Assembly: GCF_023272795.1 (NCBI RefSeq)
Contig: NZ_CP096829.1
Location: 5,208,001 to 5,272,000 of the forward strand
Direction of reading: 5' to 3'
From: Flavobacterium humidisoli
GTDB lineage: Bacteria > Bacteroidota > Bacteroidia > Flavobacteriales > Flavobacteriaceae
Length of the DNA: 64,000 nt
Shown: piece by piece, positions 26,501 to 34,704 of the stretch
Layout: each line of letters starts with the position of its first letter
Numbering within the stretch: position 1 is the first letter of the stretch
Made by a program: the position numbers and the translations under genes
The notes under the pieces: model-generated
Told to the model about the DNA's origin: nothing
Databases searched by the model: none
Seen by the model: the letters and a program-made list of their open reading frames with translations, nothing else

Positions 26501-26635
26501 TGAACCAAAACTTTTGCTCTGCACCGTTCCTGATGTTCCATTCTTCCCGTAAGTCACGGTATAATTTGATCCTATGACTTCGATTTCCCAGAATTTATCC
26601 GAAGTTCCGTCGATGTATTTAAGATGTTTTTTCAT
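23543..26635 (-). CDS. WGR-domain protein, first gene of the WGR-SWIM pair
   Basis: 1030 aa. The N-terminal WGR module (residues about 1-75: KYIDGTSDKFWEIEV, TVTYGKNGTSGTVQSKSF) resembles the nucleic-acid-binding WGR domain of PARPs and MolR. A Lys-rich linker follows, then some 900 residues of alpha-helical, HEAT-like sequence. No catalytic motif is visible. E. coli YehI/MolR-type proteins have the same layout. The stop is 5 bp before the SWIM gene. It is divergent from the type VI cassette. Confidence 0.82.
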   Translation of the reverse strand: MKKHLKYIDGTSDKFWEIEVIGSNYTVTYGKNGTSGTVQSKSFGSDEECLKMAEKILAEKVKKGYSESGEVDMASKPKSAKTKNADEVIEEYDSIIKSKKISDLLPFLKEKSKGNIDALKKHIKKCKRYWMTYTDLSKDPGYVKKDKHDYGWGRRGDMEQNNIITLSAIALFDKTDINSWDEALQLLEEADSKPYVLETLLWAKPNWLETFILDKVRRQDWVSFNYSILRQFEELGLMQFNPELYALCLANINEWRTKVKTRVSIGNILEDKITYQRDVPELFNYETILNNIAFRDNDKQQYDEFNAWAIIYKELLDQKKMDRAFFFENAIQIQTKEWNNNLKSFFRKRIEEFQATEEELIVFQENIFSLLHNAYPPITSYGIELVKKIYSHPKFKTKSFLEWLEPMMMRSDCKAGIKSVLPVLEKISKANPKLNNQIASIIADIYVIADLTLQERASKILVKMASAKDKVLKEKLSSYATLMQGNIKSGLTQFMDEDSQAVDESGFEEYQFEPKKELLLTEEVEVPKDWNEILFQFGNFIASEEVLDTEILMNIYIQQRDLFPADYNAQLQPYEKQLNKHYFESIHKNFVSSFLSQKIANMNGKFDSQKKHYSKINTPALIKFLLEKVQQKIDSNSKLPMLSFPSHKPYWVAPKVLLERVIAYQKVNEEIDSLDLAIAIARMPRENTEEAILLLDQVEGELKPLLSFSLGVEDKLTIDSTSLVSKLLATLGKTTKETGNLSLWAVAARTFYPDSTFSEFENTYLKEVPFVVSPYTPEIKFKEQWNEWTNYQTKEKERSPSWYELRFDMPNYTKIPNYLLYSQDIYTRSNSWDYNLNYAGNTYYWHSLTPQNPDALALTLLNNCRITDGSKPELRGFLDVMNRPEFRFSDNALMLFAACFFQEKKDLRLLASETLINLVEKQSLDMEKFSEKTAFLASEKYGAFARLTDGVIALKDISPLHNSALLQFFNAFFSNLSIKDKLPTNFKKMIENYVDILIKTNQKPSEKAIAFFEQWKDNASLKSLVKQILK

Positions 26636-26675
26636 TATAATCTATATGTAAATAAGTTTTATTTTGTCTAAAGAA

Positions 26676-26720
26676 GATACTTTTTGATCTTCGAACCTTG
26701 ATCTGGCGCGCTCCTATACT
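26676..26720 (-). other. Possible tRNA-derived fragment ahead of the WGR gene
   Basis: Minus strand text GGAGCGCGCCAGA followed by AAGGTTCGAAGATC resembles a tRNA D/anticodon junction and a T-loop, but stems do not close. It lies in the leader of the WGR gene, 40-85 bp before the ATG. Could be chance. Confidence 0.25.
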
Positions 26721-26843
26721 GTTTTTGCCGACTTTTTTCGAAATCGTAAAGTAAGAATTTTAAACCAAGTTTTTCTTAAAAGAATATCTTTTAAATGTTA
26801 AAAAATCTTACGTTTTAAAAGTACAATTTGAAGACAACAAAAT

Positions 26844-26869
26844 ACCCCGCAAATTGGTATTTGCGGGGT
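26844..26869. repeat. Hairpin at the left edge of the type VI cassette
   Basis: ACCCCGCAAAT-TGGT-ATTTGCGGGGT, perfect 11-bp stem. A nearly identical hairpin in inverted orientation lies at 37179-37202, so the two bracket the cassette. A second, weaker pair CCCCTAA/TTAGGGG spans 26895-26944. Otherwise the 480-bp gap before vgrG shows nothing I can name. Confidence 0.65.
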
Positions 26870-27117
26870 TTGGGTTTTTATTGGTAGCACTTTGCCCCTA
26901 ACACAACAAAAACCCTATTCTGATATTTTTTTGTCGTTTAGGGGTATTCTTTATTTTTTTCTTCAATATAAATTTACCCAATACCACACTAAAAGTACTG
27001 CGCCTATACCAGCAGTATAAATCCAACTACATAAAAAGTCCCACTATCCTTCTCTATATCAGAATTAAGGATCACAAAACTATTGCATCAAACTAACCTT
27101 ATCTAAATTTCTAAAAA

Positions 27118-28926
27118 ATGTCAAAATTCTCCGAACAGGTAAACATCACGATAGAAGGCTTTACCCAAAATGTGATTTATTACAATCTTGAGCTTTCTCA
27201 AAAAATGGCAGACCACCATCATTTTTCTTTCTTTTGGCAATACACCGGAAAACCTATCATTGCTCCGCAGGATCAGGAAAAAGCTATTAGCAGTTACATT
27301 GGCAGCGAGGTAATTTTTACCTTTAAGGTAAAAGGCATACGTGTAATGTCTAAAGGAAGAATTACAAAATTGGGCTCTATCGATAAGAACGGAAGCCCTG
27401 CCGGACTGCACGTTACAGGAATAAGCCATACCATAGCACTTGATGATATGCCAAAATCCAGAATCTTTCGCGAGAAAAGCCTCCAGCAGATCGGACTGGA
27501 GATTTTTGCCGAAGAAAGTTCAGGAGAATTTTACCAGAGGGAAGCCATTGCTCCAACTTATACAAAGGAATTCAGTTTTAAAACCCAGTACAACGAAACG
27601 AGCTTTGATTTTCTTAAACGCCTTTCTTCACGCTACGCCCAATGGTTTTATTTTGACGGAATGCGCATGCAGTTTGGCCAGATTAAAAACACCGACATAA
27701 AGCTTATAAACGAATCATCGCTCCATAACTTTAGCATCGAGGCCAGCTTGGTTTCGCATAAAACCTCTTTCAGCAGCTATGATTATAACAGCGCTGCACG
27801 CATAAAAAATGGTGCAGAAAAAACCTCCGAAGGAAGCCGAGACCGATTTGCATCGCTTGCCGTCTTTAAGCAGCCTTACATTGTAAGACCCGGACTTGAA
27901 AACGGCGCGTATACCAGCAACGCCCAAAATAAAGAGGAAATTGACGAAATGGTGAAAATGCAGACCGCTGCACGAGATGCAAACAGCATATTCTACAGCG
28001 GCACCTCCTATCTGCCTATAGGTTTGGGGCAGACTTTTTCTATTGAAAACAAGAACGTAGAGCATCATTTACTGGCAGTTGAAATTGTACACCGCTCTGA
28101 AGTAAACGGAAATTACACCTGCCAATTCAAAGCAATTCCAGCCGATGTGGCAGCGCCGCACTATACAGACGTAAATGTATTTGCTCCCGCCGAAAGCCAG
28201 CCCGCAATAGTAATTGACAATAACGACCCTGAAAAAATGGGGCGCATAAAAGTGGAGTTCTTCTGGAACGGCTGGACAAGTAAAAGCGACTGGATGCGTG
28301 TGGTTCAGCCTTACTCCGGTTCTGGAAAAGGGCTTTATTTCAGACCCGAAATTGGAGAAGAAGTTCAGGTGAGTTTTGAAGGCGGCAATGCAGAACGCCC
28401 GTATGTTTCTGGCACCTATTACAACGGAAAAGAAATGCCCGATTTCTTTGATGCCGAAAACCGAATTAAAGGATGGAAACTCCCTTTTGGACAGCTTTTC
28501 AAGTTTATTGAAAAAGTGGGTATCTGGCTTTCTGACCCAAGCGGGAATGAATTGCATATGAATGAAGAAACAAAAAGCATTAATGTGACCTCTCCTGAAA
28601 CAGTTACAATACGCGCTAAAAATATTGTTTTTGAAGCAAGTGAAAGCATTACTTATGCAGCTGGAACTAATATCTCTGAAACAGCAATACTAAATAAAAC
28701 TTCAAGTATTGGAGGAATTTTAGACACTAGTGTCGGATTGGACAAAATACTACATATTGGTGGAGATAATCATATCAATATTGATGGCAACTCTAACTCA
28801 GAAGTAAAAAAAGATAGAAATATCGCTTCTGAAAATAGAATAGTTACACATAGTGAAATTGGACATGAGTTTCACTCTAATAAGGATATCAAAAACAACA
28901 GTAGTGAGCAAACAAGACAAAACTAA
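27118..28926 (+). CDS. vgrG: Type VI secretion tip protein VgrG
   Basis: 602 aa. The gp27-like region spans about 1-340 (TYTKEFSFKTQYNETSFDFLKRL, RYAQWFYFDG). An OB-fold/gp5-like segment follows (NDPEKMGRIKVEFFWNGW, SDWMRVVQPYSG, RPEIGEEVQVSFEGGNAERP, YVSGTYYNG), then a beta-helix-like tail (SPETVTIRAKNIVFEAS). It forms the spike of the injection tube. The last 110 residues are lower in GC and Ser/Asn-rich, probably the variable part that recruits the downstream effector. No structural T6SS genes are in the window, so this is an orphan vgrG island. Confidence 0.9.
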   Translation: MSKFSEQVNITIEGFTQNVIYYNLELSQKMADHHHFSFFWQYTGKPIIAPQDQEKAISSYIGSEVIFTFKVKGIRVMSKGRITKLGSIDKNGSPAGLHVTGISHTIALDDMPKSRIFREKSLQQIGLEIFAEESSGEFYQREAIAPTYTKEFSFKTQYNETSFDFLKRLSSRYAQWFYFDGMRMQFGQIKNTDIKLINESSLHNFSIEASLVSHKTSFSSYDYNSAARIKNGAEKTSEGSRDRFASLAVFKQPYIVRPGLENGAYTSNAQNKEEIDEMVKMQTAARDANSIFYSGTSYLPIGLGQTFSIENKNVEHHLLAVEIVHRSEVNGNYTCQFKAIPADVAAPHYTDVNVFAPAESQPAIVIDNNDPEKMGRIKVEFFWNGWTSKSDWMRVVQPYSGSGKGLYFRPEIGEEVQVSFEGGNAERPYVSGTYYNGKEMPDFFDAENRIKGWKLPFGQLFKFIEKVGIWLSDPSGNELHMNEETKSINVTSPETVTIRAKNIVFEASESITYAAGTNISETAILNKTSSIGGILDTSVGLDKILHIGGDNHINIDGNSNSEVKKDRNIASENRIVTHSEIGHEFHSNKDIKNNSSEQTRQN

Positions 28927-28931
28927 TTAAG

Positions 28932-29273
28932 ATGGCAATAAAAACAATCTGTGGTATTACCATAATGGGAAACATTGCCAATTACAGTTTTCACAACTCT
29001 AAAAACGGCGCTCATTTTTTCTTGAAAGACAGCAATGTCAGTTATAGCGATCCTTTTGGAAACCACATGACCAATCATGCCAGTCATATCCGAATTAATT
29101 TTGAGCCTTTTAGATTAGAAAAAATGGGCGATGAAATTCGAAAATCAGATGGCAGTCTCATTATCATGATGCCAAAAGAACAAATAGAAGAAATTGCCAA
29201 CAAAACCTTTTATGCTGATGGGCAGTTTCATGCTATAGATTTTTTAACCTATACCATAACCGAAGAAAAATAA
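28932..29273 (+). CDS. Small vgrG-linked protein (possible effector adaptor)
   Basis: 113 aa, no signal peptide. Five bp after vgrG and 3 bp before the phospholipase gene, so co-translated with both. Features visible are GITIMGNIANYSFHNSK at the start and MMPKEQIEEIANKTFY near the end. No recognised family. Genes in this position often load effectors onto VgrG, which is my inference from context only. Confidence 0.65.
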   Translation: MAIKTICGITIMGNIANYSFHNSKNGAHFFLKDSNVSYSDPFGNHMTNHASHIRINFEPFRLEKMGDEIRKSDGSLIIMMPKEQIEEIANKTFYADGQFHAIDFLTYTITEEK

Positions 29274-29276
29274 ACT

Positions 29277-31211
29277 ATGTCAGAATATATTAGAGTAAAA
29301 GGAAACATAATAGAAAAAACTGGAGGAACTTCCAGAGTTTATGCCAAAGGAGGAATTGAACACAACTCAAACGGACGTATTGATTATTTTGCTGAAAATT
29401 ATACTTATGGCGAACCAGAAAAATATGTCCCAAAACAGCCCGAAAACTCCATAAATGTCTACTTGGGAATGTTTTTTGATGGCACTGGAAACAATCGTTT
29501 TAATTCTGACAGCATGTATTACTCTAAAATTAAAAATAATACCGACAGAATAGACCCAAAAGATATTCCTTCTAACAAAGAAACAGAAATTACAGTAGAA
29601 GATCAGGATAAAAAAAGTAAAAAAATTAAAGTAAAAATTACAGATCGTGACAGCTATTGGAATCCCTATTCGAATATTGCCAAACTTTTTGATTTATATA
29701 AAACCATTACAACAAAGGATTACGAAGATAAAAAAAACTATCCCGAATATGGCAAACATATAATTCTTAAGCAATACGTGGAAGGCATTGGTACAAAACA
29801 AGGGAAGCCAGATGATCTTTTGGGTTCAGGTTTAGCCAGAGATACTTGGGGCGTAATAAGCCGTGTACATGAGGGTATCGAAAAAGTAGTACAAGACCAA
29901 TTTAGTGCTGTACCCAAAGACAGAAAAATCAATAAAATTGTGATTGATGTATTTGGTTTTAGCAGAGGGGCTGCTGCGGCAAGGCATTTTTGCAACGAAG
30001 TGATGAAAGAAGCCACATACAGGAATGAAATGATAAATGATCCTTATGATAAATACCCTCTACCCTCCGGAAAAAAAATAATCGATAAACATGCCGGAGG
30101 AAAATTAGGATTTGAGCTAAGTGCAAAAGGACATATGCCTGTGGGAGAAACCTACAAAATCGAAATTCGCTTTTTAGGTCTTTTTGACACTGTAATATCC
30201 GATATGATTGTAAAAGAAAATATGGGCTACAAATTAGGGCTTGGCTCGCCACTTATACCTTATCTAAGTCTTGCTCCTTTGGCTCAGGAAGCATTGCCAG
30301 AAATAAAAACCAATATAGGAAACCTCAAGATAGGCAAAGTTTTTCATATAAAAGCATCTACAGAATGGAGAAAAAACTTTGCTTTTACCCCTTCAGAACA
30401 AGGTTATACGCTAGGTATGATAGGTTCTCACTCTGATATAGGCGGTGGGTATGCAGAGTTAACCCATTATGAGCCTGTACTAAGTTATTTTGATGTACCG
30501 CTTGGCAATACAAAAGCCCTAAGCCAAATGGAGAAATTTAAGCAATTTTACACAGACAGATTTATCTGCACTAATGAAGAGCTGCAATTTGTAAATACCT
30601 ACGATCACGTTACCGAAACCAGCATTTCGCCAAATTCTATGGAAACAGGCGTATCCCATAGAGAGTTAAAAGCGTCCAATGATTTTCCTGATGAAGGGAA
30701 AACCATCTCAAACAACCCCATTTATCAAGTTTATCAAACCAAAAATTCAGATCATTATGTATTAAAAGATTCTAGATATATTTCAAACAAGTATTCGCTG
30801 GTACCCATGCAGCTTATGCTCGAAAAGGCAATAGAAAACGATGTGCCACTCTTTAAAAATTACGATGAAGCTTCTCCAAAGCCTCCATATAAATTTGAAT
30901 ACGAAATTCCCGAAACTGCAGCATTTGATACATTAAGACAATATTTGGAAATTATGCGTGCTGCTTCAAAAGAAGAAAACAAAGACAAAAATTCAACCTA
31001 CGAGATAGACTACGAGATCTACAAACACATACATCATAATTACGTTCACTTATCGGCACATTATGGCGGTTTAGAAAATGATTTTTTAACAGTGCAAACA
31101 GGAGATCATCATTTTTTATCTGACTATGTTTTTATCAATGAGCCTGTTGAACCGATTATAAAAGATGAAAAAGTAATTTATAAACGAGAAATATATGTAC
31201 CAAAAAGTTAG
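29277..31211 (+). CDS. Tle1-like phospholipase effector (DUF2235 alpha/beta hydrolase)
   Basis: 644 aa. The DUF2235 start NVYLGMFFDGTGNNRFN is near residue 60. The nucleophile elbow GFSRG is in IDVFGFSRGAAAARHF (near 225). A later Asp lies in GSHSDIGGGYAE (near 385), with several candidate catalytic His residues in the C-terminal part. Tle1 proteins are phospholipases injected by T6SS into competitors. Downstream DUF2931 lipoproteins are the likely immunity proteins. The last 17 nt overlap the first lipoprotein gene, and this C-terminal coding end is copied as a spacer between the following duplicates. Confidence 0.87.
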   Translation: MSEYIRVKGNIIEKTGGTSRVYAKGGIEHNSNGRIDYFAENYTYGEPEKYVPKQPENSINVYLGMFFDGTGNNRFNSDSMYYSKIKNNTDRIDPKDIPSNKETEITVEDQDKKSKKIKVKITDRDSYWNPYSNIAKLFDLYKTITTKDYEDKKNYPEYGKHIILKQYVEGIGTKQGKPDDLLGSGLARDTWGVISRVHEGIEKVVQDQFSAVPKDRKINKIVIDVFGFSRGAAAARHFCNEVMKEATYRNEMINDPYDKYPLPSGKKIIDKHAGGKLGFELSAKGHMPVGETYKIEIRFLGLFDTVISDMIVKENMGYKLGLGSPLIPYLSLAPLAQEALPEIKTNIGNLKIGKVFHIKASTEWRKNFAFTPSEQGYTLGMIGSHSDIGGGYAELTHYEPVLSYFDVPLGNTKALSQMEKFKQFYTDRFICTNEELQFVNTYDHVTETSISPNSMETGVSHRELKASNDFPDEGKTISNNPIYQVYQTKNSDHYVLKDSRYISNKYSLVPMQLMLEKAIENDVPLFKNYDEASPKPPYKFEYEIPETAAFDTLRQYLEIMRAASKEENKDKNSTYEIDYEIYKHIHHNYVHLSAHYGGLENDFLTVQTGDHHFLSDYVFINEPVEPIIKDEKVIYKREIYVPKS

Positions 31212-32346
31212 ATTTTTTTTATGCTGCTTTTTAACCATTGGTTTATTTTGTAGCTGTCAGCCTAAAGATACATTTAGTTGGAATGCGGGTCTTTCTGGTC
31301 CAAAAAACTACCCTTCGGGCGCACCTTTTGTAGAATATTTTTATCAGGGAAAAAGCATTGCAGGGACTTCTTCTGGAACAGGTGCAGATCAAGGGTGGAG
31401 CATTACCAGCGGAGGTTATGTTGGAGGTGATCGATATAAACCAGTTCCAGATAGCATGGCAGTAAAATGGGTATGTTCAGTTGACAACTTAGTTTATAAA
31501 GGCGGATTCAAATTGCCCAGAGACAAAATGCTCGAATTGTTTAAAAGAAAAGTGATAGATTCTTATGGGGACCAAAACGACTATAGTGTAATTGTTGCTG
31601 GAATGGCTCCTGGCGGTAATATAACTCTATGGATGCAGGGCGGATATGCCACTACAGAAATAGCAAAATTTAAAATTTTAAAAGGGGAAGAGGATCAAAA
31701 TATAGATGATGATTACAAAAAAAAAGATATAAAGTCATGGGGCAATTATCTTGCTTATTGGAAAATTCATGGCATTCCGTATTCTGTCTGGGAAAAAGGA
31801 GAAAAAGAATATCCATATGATATTGGGTTTACGACTGAAGAAGAAGATAAAAAAGGTTATAGTATAGCCATTGCTGGCTACACCAAAGATGGCAGTGTAA
31901 TATATTCCAATGAAGATCCGATTCCATACTTAAAATGGAATGAGAATGTAAAGCTACAAGTAGCAAAAGGTAAAAAGCTTCCTGTACAATTTTGGATACG
32001 ATGGCATTCAAGTGATGGTAAGGAATGGTATGAATCAAAAATTGTTTTGCCAACTAATTTAGATAAACAACTATTAAAATTTCAAGAACAATATGGTAAA
32101 GATGTATTTCTTACTGTAGGAATGAATAAAGTTTCTGAAAATAAACCATACACATTTGGAAGGATATGGCTTGAAAACTTTAAGGTAAAAACAGAAATAA
32201 TGAAATTTAGGGCTGCCAAATTCAATTTAGAAAAAAATGATTTTGAAATATCACAATACTCGCTTCCAAAAGGTTTTGTATTTCCAAAATGGGAAGGCAG
32301 AGAACCTATTGAATTTCCAGAATTAGATTATTGGCAAGAAAAGTAA
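31195..32346 (+). CDS. DUF2931 lipoprotein, tandem copy 1 (probable immunity protein)
   Basis: 383 aa. Lipoprotein signal with lipobox GLFCSC (Cys about 21). The conserved DUF2931 core runs FSWNAGLSGPKNYPSGAPFVEYFYQG to WMQGGYATTEIAKF and HGIPYSVWEKGEKEYPYDIGF; the end is PKWEGREPIEFPELDYWQEK. Its start overlaps the phospholipase gene. In an envelope lipoprotein beside a lipase effector, protection of the producer from its own phospholipase is a reasonable inference. Almost identical to copies 2 and 3 over the first two thirds; the last third differs. Confidence 0.82.
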   Translation: MYQKVRFFLCCFLTIGLFCSCQPKDTFSWNAGLSGPKNYPSGAPFVEYFYQGKSIAGTSSGTGADQGWSITSGGYVGGDRYKPVPDSMAVKWVCSVDNLVYKGGFKLPRDKMLELFKRKVIDSYGDQNDYSVIVAGMAPGGNITLWMQGGYATTEIAKFKILKGEEDQNIDDDYKKKDIKSWGNYLAYWKIHGIPYSVWEKGEKEYPYDIGFTTEEEDKKGYSIAIAGYTKDGSVIYSNEDPIPYLKWNENVKLQVAKGKKLPVQFWIRWHSSDGKEWYESKIVLPTNLDKQLLKFQEQYGKDVFLTVGMNKVSENKPYTFGRIWLENFKVKTEIMKFRAAKFNLEKNDFEISQYSLPKGFVFPKWEGREPIEFPELDYWQEK

Positions 32347-32364
32347 TTTACAAAAGAGAAATAT

Positions 32365-33525
32365 ATGTACCCAAAAGTTAGATTTTTTTTATACTGCTTT
32401 TTAACCATTGGTTTATTTTGTAGCTGTCAGCCTAAAGATACATTTAGTTGGAATGCGGGTCTTTCTGGTCCAAAAAACTACCCTTCGGGCGCACCTTTTA
32501 TAGAATATTTTTATCAGGGAAAAAGCATTGCAGGGACTTCTTCTGGAACAGGTGCAGATCAAGGGTGGAGCATTACTAGTGGAGGTTATGTTGGAGGTGA
32601 TCGATATAAACCAGTTCCAGATAGCATGGCAGTAAAATGGGTTTGTTCAGTTGACAACTTAGTTTATAAAGGCGGATTCAAATTGCCCAGAGACAAAATG
32701 CTCGAATTGTTTAAAAGAAAAGTGATAGATTCTTATGGCAATCAAAACGACTATAGTGTAATTGTTGCCGGAATGGCTCCTGGCGGTAATATAACTCTAT
32801 GGATGCAGGGCGGATATGCCACTACAGAAATAGCAAAATTTAAAATTTTAAAAGGGGAAGAGGATCAAAATATAGATGATGATTACAAAAAAAAAGAAAT
32901 AAAGTCATGGGGTAACTATCTTACCTATTGGAAAATTCACGGCATTCCATATTCTGTCTGGGAAAAAGGAGAAAAAGAATATCCATATGATATTGGGTTT
33001 ACGACTGAAGAAGAAGATAAAAAAGGTTATAGTATAGCCATTGCTGGCTACACCAAAGATGGCAGTATAATATATTCAAATGAAGATCCGATTCCATACT
33101 TAAAATGGAATGAGAATGTAAAGCTACAAGTTGCAAAAGCTAAAAAACTTCCTATACAGTTTTATATTCAATGGATATCGCAAAATGATCAAGAGTGGTA
33201 CGAAGCTGAAATTGTACTGCCAAGTAATCTAGAGAATCAATTTATTGAATTTCAAAAAAGATACGGCAATAATATATTTCTTACTGTAGGAATGGATAAA
33301 GTTTCGGAAAATAAACTATATACATTTGGAAGGATATGGCTTGAAAATTTTAAAGAAAAAATTGAAATAATGAAATTCAGAGCAGCAAAATTAAATGTAG
33401 AAAAGAATAGAAAAAAGAAATACGAAGTTTCAAAATATTCTTTACCTAAACATTTCGTATTTCCTAAATGGGAAGGCAGAGAGAAAATACAATTTCCAGA
33501 GTTAGAATATTGGCAAGAAAAGTAA
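32365..33525 (+). CDS. DUF2931 lipoprotein, tandem copy 2
   Basis: 386 aa, same lipobox and core as copy 1, with only a few substitutions up to about residue 260. After that it has its own sequence (IQWISQNDQEWYEAEIVLPS, VEKNRKKKYEVSKYSLPKHF). The 18-bp spacer before it, TAATTTACAAAAGAGAAAT in part, is derived from the coding end of the phospholipase gene. Recent tandem duplication with C-terminal divergence. Confidence 0.82.
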   Translation: MYPKVRFFLYCFLTIGLFCSCQPKDTFSWNAGLSGPKNYPSGAPFIEYFYQGKSIAGTSSGTGADQGWSITSGGYVGGDRYKPVPDSMAVKWVCSVDNLVYKGGFKLPRDKMLELFKRKVIDSYGNQNDYSVIVAGMAPGGNITLWMQGGYATTEIAKFKILKGEEDQNIDDDYKKKEIKSWGNYLTYWKIHGIPYSVWEKGEKEYPYDIGFTTEEEDKKGYSIAIAGYTKDGSIIYSNEDPIPYLKWNENVKLQVAKAKKLPIQFYIQWISQNDQEWYEAEIVLPSNLENQFIEFQKRYGNNIFLTVGMDKVSENKLYTFGRIWLENFKEKIEIMKFRAAKLNVEKNRKKKYEVSKYSLPKHFVFPKWEGREKIQFPELEYWQEK

Positions 33526-33543
33526 TTTACAAAAGAGAAATAT

Positions 33544-34686
33544 ATGTACCCAAAAGTTAGATTTTTTTTATACTGCTTTTTAATCATTGGTTTATTTTGT
33601 AGCTGTCAGCCTAAAGATACATTTAGTTGGAATGCAGGTCTTTCTGGTCCAAAAAACTACCCTTCGGGTGCTCCTTTTGTAGAATATTTTTATCAGGGAA
33701 AAAGCATTGCAGGGGCTTCTTCTGGGACAGGTGCAGATCAAGGCTGGGGTATTACCAGCGGAGGTTATGTTGGAGGTGATCGATATAAACCAGTTCCAGA
33801 TAGCATGGCAGTAAAATGGGTATGTTCAGTTGACAACTTAGTTTATAAAGGCGGATTCAAATTGCCCAGAGACAAAATGCTCGAATTGTTTAAAAGAAAA
33901 GTGATAGATTCTTATGGTAATCAAAACGACTATAGTGTAATTGTTGCCGGAATGGCTCCTGGCGGTAATATAACTCTATGGATGCAGGGCGGATATGCCA
34001 CTACAGAAATAGCAAAATTTAAAATTTTAAAAGGGGAAGAGGATCAAAATATAGATGATGATTACAAAAAAAAAGATATAAAGTCATGGGGCAATTATCT
34101 TGCTTATTGGAAAATTCATGGCATTCCGTATTCGGTTTGGGAAAAAGGAGAAAAAGAATATCCATATGATATTGGATTTTCTAGCAAAGATTTTACTTAT
34201 GGTTATCATCTAACATTTATTACGAAGGAAGGATCATGGTTTTCTTTAGATAAACTTAATTCTTTTATACCTTGGGAGAAGAATGAAATACAAACAAAAA
34301 AGGCTATTGAAAAAAAACATAAATCTCCTGTTCAATTGAATATTCAATGGTATACCGATGAAGAAAATTATAAAGAAAGACAGTGGTATGATGGCAAAAT
34401 AGTTTTACCACAAAATTTTGAAGATTTTTTAAAAACGAGGCTTTATAGTAGATTACTAATTAGCATTGAAAAAGATGAGCATAAAGATGCTGTATATGGC
34501 AAATTACTACTAAAAGGGAGAAACCAAGAAAAGGAAATTATGATTTTTAAACTAGGTAAATATGATTATAAATTAGAAAAACAATTGTCTCCAGAATATG
34601 TTTTGCCCAAAGATTTCGTATTCCCTAAATGGGAAGGCAGAGAGCCTATTGAATTTCCAGAATTAGATTATTGGCAAGAAAAGTAA
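33544..34686 (+). CDS. DUF2931 lipoprotein, tandem copy 3
   Basis: 380 aa. Identical in most positions to copies 1 and 2 through HGIPYSVWEKGEKEYPYDIGF, then a different middle and C-terminal domain (KDFTYGYHLTFITKEGSW, RLLISIEKDEHKDAVYGKLL), returning to the shared end WEGREPIEFPELDYWQEK. The mosaic pattern suggests recombination that swaps the middle-to-late part while keeping both ends. Confidence 0.82.
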   Translation: MYPKVRFFLYCFLIIGLFCSCQPKDTFSWNAGLSGPKNYPSGAPFVEYFYQGKSIAGASSGTGADQGWGITSGGYVGGDRYKPVPDSMAVKWVCSVDNLVYKGGFKLPRDKMLELFKRKVIDSYGNQNDYSVIVAGMAPGGNITLWMQGGYATTEIAKFKILKGEEDQNIDDDYKKKDIKSWGNYLAYWKIHGIPYSVWEKGEKEYPYDIGFSSKDFTYGYHLTFITKEGSWFSLDKLNSFIPWEKNEIQTKKAIEKKHKSPVQLNIQWYTDEENYKERQWYDGKIVLPQNFEDFLKTRLYSRLLISIEKDEHKDAVYGKLLLKGRNQEKEIMIFKLGKYDYKLEKQLSPEYVLPKDFVFPKWEGREPIEFPELDYWQEK

Positions 34687-34704
34687 TTTACAAAAGAGAA
34701 ATAT

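Noticed and set aside
31195..34686. Near-identical lipoprotein genes as an ass­embly artefact
   Set aside because: Each copy has its own distinct middle or C-terminal part and differing silent sites, so they are real duplicates.
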